The notes beneath the pieces are model-generated. The model was given only the letters and a program-made list of their open reading frames with translations. It did no database searches and was not told where the DNA came from. The translations under genes and the position numbers were made by a program. Shown here piece after piece: positions 6,950 to 15,304 of a stretch of DNA of 23,117 nt; the stretch's first letter is position 1; the number at the start of each line of letters is the position of its first letter. The stretch is from JANNRR01 sp031401675 (lineage in GTDB: Bacteria > Pseudomonadota > Alphaproteobacteria > Rhodobacterales > Rhodobacteraceae): assembly GCA_031401675.1 (NCBI GenBank), contig JANNRR010000041.1:1-23117 (forward strand). Direction: 5' to 3'.

Positions 6950-7519
6950 ATGGCCGAGATCGGGGTACATGCGCGCGGCTTGCCCGGCCTGCCTGCCGAC
7001 CATGCCGCGATTCCGGTCTGGAACTCCGAAGACTGGTATTACGAGGATTTTGCCGTCGGCGACAGGATCCGTTCGATCCGGCGCACCATCAGCGAAGGCG
7101 AATCGATGGCCTTCAACTCCCTGGTCATGGACCATCACCCCTATGTCTCGGATGAGCGGTTCGCGGTCGAGGAGGGCCTGTTCGGCCGCCGTCTGGTCGC
7201 CGGGGCCTTCGTGTTCTCGCTCGGGCTCGGGCTGGCCGCCACCAACTGCCTGAACTCGTTTTCCTACGGCTACGACCGGCTGCGGTTCATCAAGCCGGTG
7301 TTCATCGGCGACACCATCTACACCATCCGCGAGAATCTGGGCAAAGAGGTGTTCAACCTGACGATGGGGAAACTGCGGGTCAGCTACTCTGTCTACAAGG
7401 ACGACGGCGCGCAGGTGTTGTATGCCGAGCATCTGCTGACCGCGCTGTACCGCGTTCCGGCCGCGTTTGCCGGTGCCGCTGCCGCCGCGATGGCGGAAAA
7501 GGCGGCGCGGAATGGCTGA
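6950..7519 (+). CDS. MaoC-like hot-dog protein with altered active site
   Basis: This 189-residue protein has a MaoC-type hot-dog fold: WYYEDFAVGDRI (29-40), FNSLVMDHHPYVSDERFA (55-72), GRRLVAGAF (79-87) and YGYDRLRFIKPVFIGDTI further on. The catalytic aspartate position is kept (D61) and the following proline is P64. The histidine normally two residues after that proline is valine (V66), and the AHG motif is AGA. Two histidines sit instead directly after D61 (H62, H63) and might substitute. It may be a non-catalytic partner that pairs with the divergent MaoC protein, or an enzyme with a shifted active site. The C-terminus has an alanine-rich tail. The next gene starts 8 bases before its stop, so expression is coupled. 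Confidence 0.85.
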   Translation: MAEIGVHARGLPGLPADHAAIPVWNSEDWYYEDFAVGDRIRSIRRTISEGESMAFNSLVMDHHPYVSDERFAVEEGLFGRRLVAGAFVFSLGLGLAATNCLNSFSYGYDRLRFIKPVFIGDTIYTIRENLGKEVFNLTMGKLRVSYSVYKDDGAQVLYAEHLLTALYRVPAAFAGAAAAAMAEKAARNG

Positions 7520-8639
7520 ATTGCGCGGCATGACCTGGGATCATCCGCGCGGCTTTGACCCGATGGTGGCCACGTCGGCGGCCTATGCCGCTGCCCATCC
7601 CGGCGTGACCATCACCTGGGAAAAGCGATCATTGCAGGCCTTTGCCGACCGCCCGATCGGCGAAATGGCGCAAACCTACGATCTGATGGTGATCGATCAT
7701 CCGCACGTCGGCGAGGTGGCAGAGGCGGGCAACCTGTTGGCGCTCGACGGATTGCGCGACGACGCGATGGCGGCGCTGGCGGCAGGTTCGGTCGGCCTGT
7801 CACACCCGTCCTACGAATTCGCCGGGCGGCAATGGGCGCTGGCGATCGACACTGCCACCCCGGTTGCCGCCCTGCGCCCCGATCTGCTGGGCCATGTCCC
7901 GACGCAATGGGGCGACGTGCTGGCCCTGGCGCGGGCGGGCCGCGTCGGGTTCGCGCTGATCCCGATCAACGCGCTGATGACGTTCTTTGGCATGGCCCGC
8001 AATCTGGGCTACCCGGTGGCGGTCGACCCCGACCAACTGCTGCAGCCGGACCATGCCGCCACCGTGCTGGGACTGCTGCGCGAAATCGCCGGTCTTGTCG
8101 ACCCGCGGTGCCTGACCCTCGATCCGATCGGGATTTACGAATGGATGGGTCGCACCGCCGCAGCGCCTGCCTATTCGCCGTTCGGATATGGCTATACCAA
8201 CTATTCGCGCGCCGGTTTCTGCCGCTTTCCGCTCGGCTTTCACGACGCGCCCGGCATCGCCGCGCCGACCCCGCGCGGCACCGTGCTCGGCGGCACCGGG
8301 ATCGCGGTGTCGGCGTTCACCAGGCATCCCGAGGTCGCGGTGGACTATGCCTTCTGGATTGCCGGGGCCGAATGCCAGCGCAGCCTCTACACGCAAAGCG
8401 GCGGCCAGCCGGCACATGCGGCGGCGTGGGACGATGCCGCCTGCAACGAACTGACCGGGAATTTCTTTCGCCAGACCCGCGCCACGCTGGACAGCGCCTG
8501 GTTGCGCCCGCGCTATCCCGGCTACATGGGCCTGCAGGACCGGGCGGGCGAGATCGTGCACGCCTGTCTGCGCGGCGAAGCGACCGCAGCGGCAACGCTC
8601 AAAGCCCTTGACCAGGCCTACCGAAAGAGCCGGTCATGA
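7512..8639 (+). CDS. Substrate-binding-protein-like protein lacking a signal peptide
   Basis: This 375-residue protein resembles extracellular solute-binding proteins of sugar ABC importers. The N-terminus (LRGMTWDHPRGFDPMV, then VTITWEKRSLQAFAD) leads to YDLMVIDHPHVGEVAEAGNLLALD at about 56-79, the region where binding proteins read YD-hydrophobics-D. The Trp-rich and Tyr-rich C-terminal half also fits. No hydrophobic signal segment, twin arginine or lipobox occurs, and the start at 7512 overlaps the previous gene by 8 bases, leaving no room for one. It is therefore predicted to stay in the cytoplasm, unlike the typical family. It lies between a MaoC-like gene and a CoA-transferase gene and is coupled to both, suggesting it binds or presents a substrate for CoA chemistry. 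That role is inference. Confidence 0.8.
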   Translation: MAELRGMTWDHPRGFDPMVATSAAYAAAHPGVTITWEKRSLQAFADRPIGEMAQTYDLMVIDHPHVGEVAEAGNLLALDGLRDDAMAALAAGSVGLSHPSYEFAGRQWALAIDTATPVAALRPDLLGHVPTQWGDVLALARAGRVGFALIPINALMTFFGMARNLGYPVAVDPDQLLQPDHAATVLGLLREIAGLVDPRCLTLDPIGIYEWMGRTAAAPAYSPFGYGYTNYSRAGFCRFPLGFHDAPGIAAPTPRGTVLGGTGIAVSAFTRHPEVAVDYAFWIAGAECQRSLYTQSGGQPAHAAAWDDAACNELTGNFFRQTRATLDSAWLRPRYPGYMGLQDRAGEIVHACLRGEATAAATLKALDQAYRKSRS

Positions 8640-9820
8640 ACCGCCCGCTTGATGGTCTGCTGGTGGTCGATTTCAGCCAGTTTCTGTCCGGCCCGCTGTG
8701 CGCGCTGAAACTCGCCGATCTGGGGGCGCGGGTGATCAAGATCGAGCGGCCGGGCACCGGCGATCTGTGCCGGACGCTCTATCTGTCCGACACCGAAATT
8801 GGCGGGTCAAACAGCTTGTTCCACGCCATCAACCGCAACAAGGAAAGCTTCACCGCCGACCTGCGCGACGAGGCTGACCGCGCATTGCTGCGCGATCTTC
8901 TGGCGCAGGCCGATGTGATGATGCAGAATTTCCGCCCCGGCGTGATCCAGCGGCAGGGCTTTGGCTACAGCGATGTGGCGGCGCTGAACCCCGGCATCGT
9001 CTATGGCTCAATCTCGGGCTACGGCGAGGATGGGCCGTGGGTCGATCTGCCCGGTCAGGACCTGCTGGCGCAGGCCCGCTCTGGCCTGTTGTGGCTGACC
9101 GGCAGCCGCGATGATCCGCCAATGCCGATGGGTCTGGCGGTGGCAGACATGATGGCGGGCAACGCCCTGGTGCAGGGGATCCTGGCGGCACTGGTCGGGC
9201 GCGGGCGGACCGGCAAGGGCGCGCTGGTGGAAACCAGCCTGCTGGAAGCGCTGCTGGATTTTCAGTTCGAGGTGCTGACCACGCATCTGAACGACGGGCA
9301 CCGAATACCCGAACGATCGGTTGTAAACGGCGCGCACGCCTATCTGGGTGCCCCCTACGGCGTGTACCGGACCAGTGACGGCTGGCTGGCCCTGGCGATG
9401 ACGCCCTCGCTCGAGGTGCTGGCCGATCTGATGGGCATCAGCGGGCTGGAGGGTTTCTACGGCGATCCCACCGCCTTGCTGCAGGCGCGCGACCTGATCA
9501 AGGCGACGCTGGCCGCAGCCATCGCCCGCCAGCCGACCGCACACTGGCTGCAGGCGCTGCAACCGGCCGATATCTGGTGCGCCGAGGTGCTGGATTGGCC
9601 GGCGCTGATGGATCACGCCGCGTTCCGGCGGCTGGCGATGGTGCAGCACATCACCGGCCCCGGCGTGTCGCTTGACACGTTGCGCGGCCCGCTCAGGATC
9701 AATGGGGCAGGTCTGACCAGCCCGCGCGCCGCGCCGGCGCTCGGGGCGCACCGGGCGGCGATCATCGAGGAGTTCGGACTTGGGGCCAGGGCCCCCAAAT
9801 CGGCACACAAGGCGCGGTGA
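8636..9820 (+). CDS. CaiB/BaiF-family (type III) CoA-transferase
   Basis: This 394-residue enzyme would move CoA from one acyl-CoA to a carboxylic acid, in the cytoplasm. Family hallmarks are seen in order: VVDFSQFLSGP (10-20), LADLGARVIKIERPG (26-40), NRNKESFTADL (67-76), NFRPGVIQRQGFGY (98-111), the catalytic aspartate D171 in GLAVADMMAGN, and the C-terminal domain starting at about PYGVYRTSDGWLALA. The length is typical (about 390-410). The start overlaps the previous stop as ATGA. Combined with MaoC-type hydratases on either side, it would activate an acid as its CoA ester, which is then hydrated or dehydrated. No CitE-like lyase or acyl-CoA dehydrogenase is present in the window to finish such a route. 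Confidence 0.93.
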   Translation: MNRPLDGLLVVDFSQFLSGPLCALKLADLGARVIKIERPGTGDLCRTLYLSDTEIGGSNSLFHAINRNKESFTADLRDEADRALLRDLLAQADVMMQNFRPGVIQRQGFGYSDVAALNPGIVYGSISGYGEDGPWVDLPGQDLLAQARSGLLWLTGSRDDPPMPMGLAVADMMAGNALVQGILAALVGRGRTGKGALVETSLLEALLDFQFEVLTTHLNDGHRIPERSVVNGAHAYLGAPYGVYRTSDGWLALAMTPSLEVLADLMGISGLEGFYGDPTALLQARDLIKATLAAAIARQPTAHWLQALQPADIWCAEVLDWPALMDHAAFRRLAMVQHITGPGVSLDTLRGPLRINGAGLTSPRAAPALGAHRAAIIEEFGLGARAPKSAHKAR

Positions 9821-9838
9821 AACGCGTTCAACGGAACC

Positions 9839-9858
9839 GGCCCGGGGTTTCCCCGGCC
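9839..9858 (+). promoter_or_regulatory. Stem-loop in the leader of the binding-protein gene
   Basis: CCGGGG (9842-9847) pairs with CCCCGG (9851-9856) around a TTT loop, with two more GC pairs outside a one-base bulge. It lies between the CoA-transferase stop and the binding-protein start, with no T-run after it. It could weaken read-through from the upstream operon or protect the 5' end of the transporter mRNA. Confidence 0.4.
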
Positions 9859-9877
9859 ATCACACGGGAGCAAGACC

Positions 9878-11200
9878 ATGACCAGACGAATGACCAGGCT
9901 GGTGCTCGGCACCGCCATCGCGGCACTGGCCGCGGGCGGGGCACTGGCGCAGGACTACGGCAGCTTTGCCGGCTACACGCTTCGGGTCAAGCTGATCGGC
10001 GGCGCACAGTACGAACCGTTGTACGCCGAGATCGGCAAGTGGGAGGCGGCGACCGGCGCCAAGGTTGAAATCCTCAGCCGCAAGAACCACTTCGAACTTG
10101 ACCGCGAGATCAAGCAGGATATCGCCGCCGGTACGCTCGACTGGTGCGTCGGCTCGAACCACACCAGTTTCGCCCCGCAGTACGGCGACATCTATGCCGA
10201 TCTGACCGGGCTGATCGCGCCGGAAGTGATTGCCGATTTCGTGCCGCTGGTGATCGGACATTCGACGGTGAACGGCCGCCTGGTGCAGTTGCCGCGCCAT
10301 TCCGATGTCTCGAACCTGTTCTATCAGAAATCGCTCTATGCCGATGCCGCCAATCAGGCGGCGTTCAAGGAAAAGTACGGCTATGACCTGACCCCGCCGG
10401 AAACCTGGGCGCAGGTCAGCGATCAGGCGATGTTCTTTGCCAGGGCCCCGGACTTCTACGGCTTCCAGTATGTCGGCAAGGACGAGGCGGTGAACGGCCG
10501 GTTCTATGAAATGCTGGTGGCCAACGGCGGTGCGATGTTCGACGACACCTGGAAGCCCACGTTCAACTCGGATGCCGGGGTGGCGGCGTTGCAGTTCTTT
10601 GTCGACCTCTATGAGGCAAAGGCAGTGCCTGCCGGCGTGCCGAACTATCTGTGGGATGATACGGGCCTCGGCTTTGCCTCGGGCACGGTGGCAATGGATC
10701 TGGACTGGGGTGGCTGGTCGGCATTCTTCAACGATCCGGCCAACTCAAAGGTGGCCGGCAACATCGGCATCGTCCGCGCGCCCAAGGGCACGGCGGGCAT
10801 CCGCACCGGCTGGTCGGGCAGCCACACGTTCTCGGTCACCGAAACCTGCGACAACAAGCCGGCGGCGGCCAGTTTCATCACCTTCCTGACCAACTACGAC
10901 AATCAGATGATCGAAGCGTCCAAGGGTCTGCTGCCGACCCGTGGCAAGGTCTGGGACGACGCCACTGCGGCGTTCGAGGCCAAGGGCGACGCCTTCATGG
11001 TCGAGGTGTTCTCGACCTTCCGCACCTCGATGGCCGAGGATGCCTTTACCCCGCCGCTGATCCCGGAATGGATCGAAGTGTCGAACGTGATGTGGCCGAA
11101 GATTCAGGCCGCCATCGTCGGCGACATGACGGCCAAGGACGCGCTGGACGCGGCGGCGTCCGAAGCAGCGGTGATCATGCAGGACGCGGGCTACAACTGA
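9878..11200 (+). CDS. Periplasmic sugar-binding protein of an ABC importer
   Basis: This is the 440-residue substrate receptor of the importer encoded immediately downstream. A Sec signal peptide is clear: MTRRMTRLVL, a hydrophobic stretch at about 8-21, and a likely cut after ALA (24/25) before QDYGSF. There is no lipobox cysteine, so it should be free in the periplasm. The mature protein has the two-lobe CUT1 binding-protein pattern, with Trp and Tyr rich stretches such as LDWGGWSAFF at about 271-280 and TGWSGSHTF at about 308-316 that commonly stack on sugars. The start is supported by GGGAG about 8 bases upstream. It is followed by 127 bases with strong hairpins, a common arrangement that keeps binding-protein mRNA more abundant than permease mRNA. 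The sugar is unknown; downstream genes point to a sugar or deoxysugar. Confidence 0.92.
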   Translation: MTRRMTRLVLGTAIAALAAGGALAQDYGSFAGYTLRVKLIGGAQYEPLYAEIGKWEAATGAKVEILSRKNHFELDREIKQDIAAGTLDWCVGSNHTSFAPQYGDIYADLTGLIAPEVIADFVPLVIGHSTVNGRLVQLPRHSDVSNLFYQKSLYADAANQAAFKEKYGYDLTPPETWAQVSDQAMFFARAPDFYGFQYVGKDEAVNGRFYEMLVANGGAMFDDTWKPTFNSDAGVAALQFFVDLYEAKAVPAGVPNYLWDDTGLGFASGTVAMDLDWGGWSAFFNDPANSKVAGNIGIVRAPKGTAGIRTGWSGSHTFSVTETCDNKPAAASFITFLTNYDNQMIEASKGLLPTRGKVWDDATAAFEAKGDAFMVEVFSTFRTSMAEDAFTPPLIPEWIEVSNVMWPKIQAAIVGDMTAKDALDAAASEAAVIMQDAGYN

Positions 11201-11327
11201 GGCGGCTCCCGGCCGGACCTTTCTCCCGCCCCGCGGGGGAAGGAACCGCCGGGTGTCCCCGGCGGCCTGCCTGACAAACGCCCCGTCGCCGCATCCGTGC
11301 GGCGGCGGGTGACCGCAAGGACCAAGC
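11201..11327 (+). promoter_or_regulatory. Two consecutive stem-loops between binding-protein and permease genes
   Basis: Hairpin 1: CCGCCGGG (11246-11253) pairs with CCCGGCGG (11258-11265) around a 4-base loop. Hairpin 2: CCCGTCGCCGCA (11282-11293) pairs with TGCGGCGGCGGG (11298-11309), a 12-base stem with one G-T pair and a TCCG loop. Neither is followed by a T-run. In sugar ABC operons such structures often protect the upstream message from 3' exonucleases or partly terminate transcription, giving more binding protein than permease. Confidence 0.6.
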
Positions 11328-12239
11328 ATGATCCGAACTTTGCGCACGAACCGGGCGGCGATGGTACCGCTGCTGTTGCTGGCACCGGCCATCGTCACCA
11401 TGTTGTTCGTGGTGGCGTTGCCGCTGGCGTTTTCGCTTTACACCAGCCTGACGCCCTACCGGCTGACCAAGCCCGAGTCGCTTTACACCTTTGTCGGCCT
11501 GCGCAACTACGCCCGGCTGTTTGCCGACTGGGATTTCTGGATTCCGTTCGGGCGGACCATCCTGTTCCTGACCATCGCGCTGAATGTCGAGTTCGCGCTG
11601 GGCCTTGGCATCGCATTGCTGATCAACCGCATCACCCGGGGCCAACGGGTGCTACGCACCATCATGATGTTTCCCATGATGTTTTCGCCGATTCTCGTCG
11701 GCTTTCAGTTCAAGTTCATCTTCAACGACAACATCGGCATCCTGAACAACGCCCTGCAATCGCTGGGCCTGACCGATCAGGCGATCCCCTGGCTGGTCGA
11801 CCGGACGCTGGCGATGTTTTCCATCATCTTCGCCGAGGTCTGGATGAGCACCTCGGTGTTCGCCATCCTGCTGCTGGCCGGCCTGTTCGCCATGCCGCGC
11901 GACCCGCTGGAGGCGGCGAAGGTCGATGGCTGCAACCCCTGGCAGGTGTTCCGCCACATCACCCTGCCGTTCCTGATGCCGTTTGCCTACATCGCCATGA
12001 CCATCCGCAGCCTGGATGTGGCGCGCGCCTATGACATCGTGCAGGTGATGACCGGCGGCGGCCCCGCCGGGCGGACCGAACTCCTGTGGACGCTGATCGC
12101 ACGCGTTGCCTACAATGACGCCCGCATGGGGCAGGCCAATGCCATGGCCTATCTGTCCACGCTGCTGTCGATCGCCTTTACCTGGTATTTCTACCGCAAG
12201 CTGCTGGCCGCCCGCCGCTACATGGGGGGGGCGGAATGA
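11328..12239 (+). CDS. Sugar ABC transporter permease (MalF/UgpA type)
   Basis: This is the first inner-membrane subunit of the importer, 303 residues, a normal length for the family. Hydrophobic segments occur at about 12-40, 75-100, 108-130, 160-188, 212-232 and 270-295, consistent with six helices. The EAA loop that contacts the ATPase is at about 193-215 (DPLEAAKVDGCNPWQVFRHI). GGGPAGRTELLW follows before the last helix, as usual. The gene overlaps the second permease by ATGA at 12236-12239. The GACCAAGC leader before its ATG is a poor ribosome-binding sequence, which together with the hairpins upstream suggests lower translation than the binding protein. Confidence 0.93.
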   Translation: MIRTLRTNRAAMVPLLLLAPAIVTMLFVVALPLAFSLYTSLTPYRLTKPESLYTFVGLRNYARLFADWDFWIPFGRTILFLTIALNVEFALGLGIALLINRITRGQRVLRTIMMFPMMFSPILVGFQFKFIFNDNIGILNNALQSLGLTDQAIPWLVDRTLAMFSIIFAEVWMSTSVFAILLLAGLFAMPRDPLEAAKVDGCNPWQVFRHITLPFLMPFAYIAMTIRSLDVARAYDIVQVMTGGGPAGRTELLWTLIARVAYNDARMGQANAMAYLSTLLSIAFTWYFYRKLLAARRYMGGAE

Positions 12240-13087
12240 CCCCGAAAAAGCGCCTGAACGCCGTGGCCCTGTGGCTGACGACCTTTCTCTTGATGATCAT
12301 CATGTGTGTGCCCGGCCTTTGGGTGGTGCTGTCGGCCTTTCGCCCGAACCGCGAGATTCTGGCCAAGCCGCCGGTCTGGGTGCCGACCGAACTGACGCTG
12401 AACAATTTCGCCAAGATCGTCGGTCTGGGGCAGGAACAGGTGGCGATTCCGGTGGTGGCCTATTTCACCAATTCGATGGTGATCGCGCTGACCTCGACCG
12501 TGCTGGCCCTGATGATCGGCACCGCAGGCGGCTATGCCTTCGCCCGATTCCGGTTCCGCTTCAAGGGCGCGTGGTTTCTGGGGCTGATGCTGTTTCGCGC
12601 CGTGCCCGGCATCGCGCTGTCGCTGCCGATCTTCATGATGTGGTCGAAGCTGGGGCTGATCGACGCCAAGCTGGGCCTGATCATCGTCTACATCTCGCTG
12701 AACGTACCGTTCACCATCTGGCTGATCGACGGGTTTTTCCGCCAGATCCCGATGAGCCTGTCGGAAGCGGCACAGGTCGACGGCTGCACCCGCTGGCAGG
12801 CGTTCTGGCGGATCGAGTTTCCGCTGGCCCGCAGCGGCATCGCCGCCGCCGGGGTGTTCGCGTTCCTGACCAGCTGGAACGAATACGCACTGGCCAGCCA
12901 GCTGACCCGTTCGACCGACAGCAAGACGCTGCCGGTCGGGCTGATGGATTTCACCGCGCAGTTCACCATAGACTGGGCAGGAATGTGCGCCATGGCGGTG
13001 ATCATCATCGTGCCGGCGCTGATCCTGACCTTTCTGGTGCAGAAACACCTGATCGCCGGGCTGACCTTTGGCGGGGTGAAAGGATAA
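12236..13087 (+). CDS. Sugar ABC transporter permease (MalG/UgpE type)
   Basis: This is the second inner-membrane subunit of the importer, 283 residues, typical for the family and without the long loop seen in the other MalG-type permease in this window. The first helix is at about 11-35, and the remaining five run from about 80 to 270. The EAA loop is at about 177-197 (SEAAQVDGCTRWQAFWRIEF). FRPNREILAKPPVWVPTELT after the first helix is the usual periplasmic stretch of this family. Translation is coupled to the preceding permease, and the ATPase gene begins one base after its stop. Confidence 0.94.
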   Translation: MTPKKRLNAVALWLTTFLLMIIMCVPGLWVVLSAFRPNREILAKPPVWVPTELTLNNFAKIVGLGQEQVAIPVVAYFTNSMVIALTSTVLALMIGTAGGYAFARFRFRFKGAWFLGLMLFRAVPGIALSLPIFMMWSKLGLIDAKLGLIIVYISLNVPFTIWLIDGFFRQIPMSLSEAAQVDGCTRWQAFWRIEFPLARSGIAAAGVFAFLTSWNEYALASQLTRSTDSKTLPVGLMDFTAQFTIDWAGMCAMAVIIIVPALILTFLVQKHLIAGLTFGGVKG

Positions 13088-13088
13088 G

Positions 13089-14183
13089 ATGTCAAGCATT
13101 ACCCTGACGGACGTTTCGAAATCCTATGGCCGCACCAAGGTGGTGCATGCCATCAACCTGACCATTGCACATGACGAGTTCGTGGTGCTGGTCGGCCCGT
13201 CGGGCTGCGGCAAATCCACCACGCTGCGGATGATCGCGGGGCTTGAAGACATTTCGGGCGGCACCGTCCGGATCGGCGACCGGGTGGTGAACGATCTGCC
13301 ACCGCGCAAGCGCAACATCAGCATGGTGTTCCAGAATTACGCGCTTTACCCGCATATGTCGGTGCGGCAAAACCTTGGTTTCGGGCTGAAGATCGCCGGG
13401 CAGCCCGAAGCGGTGGTGGCGGCACGGGTCGCCGAGGCGGCCGGGATACTGGGGCTGAGCGATCTGCTGGACCGGATTCCGGGCGAACTTTCCGGCGGCC
13501 AGCGCCAGCGCGTCGCCATGGGCCGCGCCATTGTCCGCCACCCCGAGGCGTTCCTGTTCGACGAGCCGCTGTCGAACCTCGACGCCAAGCTGCGCGGCCA
13601 GATGCGGGCCGAAATCAAGAAGCTGCATCAGACGGTCAAGACCACCGTGGTCTACGTGACGCATGATCAGGTCGAGGCGATGACGCTGGCCGACCGCATC
13701 GTGGTGATGCGCGATGGCCATATCGAACAGACCGGCACCCCGATGCAGGTGTTCAACCATCCGGTGAATACCTTTGTGGCCGGCTTCATCGGATCGCCGC
13801 CGATGAACCAGTTGCCGGGGGTGATCCGGGCCGGGCAGGTGGTTCTGGCCGACGGAACCCTGGTACCGATACCTGAACGTCTGGTCGGAAACGCCGCCGA
13901 AGGCCAGCCGGTCATCCTCGGCATCCGCCCGGATGATCTGTCGCCGGTGGGCCACGGCCTTGGCGAAACCGGGCAAGGGGCTGATCTGGTGCTGACCGTT
14001 ACGCTGGCCGAACCGCTGGGCATGGAAAGCCTGATCTACACCCGGATCGCCGGGCAGGAGGTGCTGGCCAAGCTTTATGGCCCGCGCATCGTGCAGCCCG
14101 GCGACTCTCTGCCGTTCCGGTTGTCGCTTGACCGCGCACATCTGTTCGATGCCGCAACCCTGAAATCGCTGGAGGTGGCGTGA
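13089..14183 (+). CDS. Sugar ABC transporter ATP-binding protein (MalK/UgpC type)
   Basis: This is the 364-residue cytoplasmic ATPase of the importer. Walker A is GPSGCGKS (36-43), the Q-loop is Q82, LSGGQ is at 134-138, Walker B is FLFDEP (155-160) and the switch histidine is H192. A C-terminal TOBE domain follows from about 240. The motif positions match the other MalK-type ATPase of this window exactly, so the two are close paralogues, although their C-terminal regulatory domains differ. AAAGGA precedes the ATG. It starts one base after the permease stop and ends with GGAGG just before the racemase-family gene, so transporter and catabolic enzymes form one operon. Confidence 0.95.
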   Translation: MSSITLTDVSKSYGRTKVVHAINLTIAHDEFVVLVGPSGCGKSTTLRMIAGLEDISGGTVRIGDRVVNDLPPRKRNISMVFQNYALYPHMSVRQNLGFGLKIAGQPEAVVAARVAEAAGILGLSDLLDRIPGELSGGQRQRVAMGRAIVRHPEAFLFDEPLSNLDAKLRGQMRAEIKKLHQTVKTTVVYVTHDQVEAMTLADRIVVMRDGHIEQTGTPMQVFNHPVNTFVAGFIGSPPMNQLPGVIRAGQVVLADGTLVPIPERLVGNAAEGQPVILGIRPDDLSPVGHGLGETGQGADLVLTVTLAEPLGMESLIYTRIAGQEVLAKLYGPRIVQPGDSLPFRLSLDRAHLFDAATLKSLEVA

Positions 14184-15304
14184 TGGCGAAAATCGTCAGG
14201 GTCGAGCTGCGGATGGTCGATCTGCTGCCGCTGGTCAGACGCACCGACGCCATCCAGTCGTTCGTCAGTCAGGAAACGCCGCTGGTCACGATGACCGACA
14301 GCGACGGCGCGACCGGAACCGGCTACAGCTACACCATCGGCACCGGCGGGCGGGCGGTCATGAGCCTGCTGGCCGACACGCTTGCCCCCCGGCTGATCGG
14401 GCGCGAGGCCGAGGAGATCGAGGGCATCTGGCGCGACCTGATGTTCGCCACGCATGCCACGGCGGTCGGGGCGATCACCTCGCTGGCTCTGGCCGCCATT
14501 GACACGGCCTTGTGGGACCTGCGCTGCGTCCGCGCCAAGCTGCCGCTCTGGCGGATGGCCGGCGGCGCGAAACCCTCGGTCCCGGTCTATTCCACTGAAG
14601 GCGGCTGGCTGCATATAGAAACCGCCGATCTGGTGGCCGACGCCGTAGCGATGCAGGCCGCGGGCTTTGCCGGGGCCAAGGTCAAGATCGGCAAGCCACA
14701 CCTGTCGCAGGACCGCGCCCGGCTGGCCGCCGTGCGGGCGGCGGTCGGCGACGAGTTCCGCCTGATGGTCGATGCCAATCAGGCCTTTACCCTGTCCGAG
14801 GCCCTGCAGCGCGCCGACATGCTGGCCGAAACCGGCGTGACCTGGTTCGAAGAACCGATGCCCGCCGACGACATTGCCGCCCATGCAAGGCTCGCCGCCA
14901 CCTCGCGCGTGCCCATAGCCGTCGGCGAAAGCCTGTATTCGATCAGCCAGTTCAAGGATTACCTGCACGCCGGTGCCGCCCACATCATTCAGGTCGATGC
15001 CGCCCGGATCGGCGGCATCACCCCCTGGCTGAAGGTGGCGCATCTGGCCGAGGCGCACAACATCGCTGTCTGCCCGCATTTCCTGATGGAACTGCACGTT
15101 TCGCTGGCCTGCGCCGCCCCGGCGGGCTGGATGCTGGAATACATCCCGCAGCTTGATCCCATCACCACCTCGCGGCTCGACCTGCGGCAGGGTCGAGCGT
15201 ATCCTTCGCAGGAACCGGGGCTTGGCATCGCGTGGGACAGAGCCGCGATCCTGGCTCAGACCGTGCCGGGCAGCCATTCGGTGATCACAGGGGGGGCAGG
15301 ATGA
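14183..15304 (+). CDS. Mandelate racemase / muconate lactonizing enzyme family, probable sugar-acid dehydratase
   Basis: This 373-residue enzyme belongs to the enolase superfamily, which abstracts a proton next to a carboxylate using Mg. The metal ligands are D197 (VDAN), E223 (WFEEP) and E249 (VGES). The base pair KVK is K166/K168, and the opposite-face dyad is D272 and H299 (CPHF), with E319. These positions are each two higher than the mandelate racemase residues I remember (164/166, 195, 221, 247, 270, 297, 317), so it belongs to the mandelate racemase subgroup, where most bacterial members dehydrate aldonates or aldarates. ATG at 14183 is preferred to GTG at 14180 because GGAGG lies 7 bases upstream. 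It should act on the acid made from the imported sugar. The exact substrate (for example rhamnonate, fuconate, galactarate or talarate) cannot be assigned. Confidence 0.9.
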   Translation: MAKIVRVELRMVDLLPLVRRTDAIQSFVSQETPLVTMTDSDGATGTGYSYTIGTGGRAVMSLLADTLAPRLIGREAEEIEGIWRDLMFATHATAVGAITSLALAAIDTALWDLRCVRAKLPLWRMAGGAKPSVPVYSTEGGWLHIETADLVADAVAMQAAGFAGAKVKIGKPHLSQDRARLAAVRAAVGDEFRLMVDANQAFTLSEALQRADMLAETGVTWFEEPMPADDIAAHARLAATSRVPIAVGESLYSISQFKDYLHAGAAHIIQVDAARIGGITPWLKVAHLAEAHNIAVCPHFLMELHVSLACAAPAGWMLEYIPQLDPITTSRLDLRQGRAYPSQEPGLGIAWDRAAILAQTVPGSHSVITGGAG

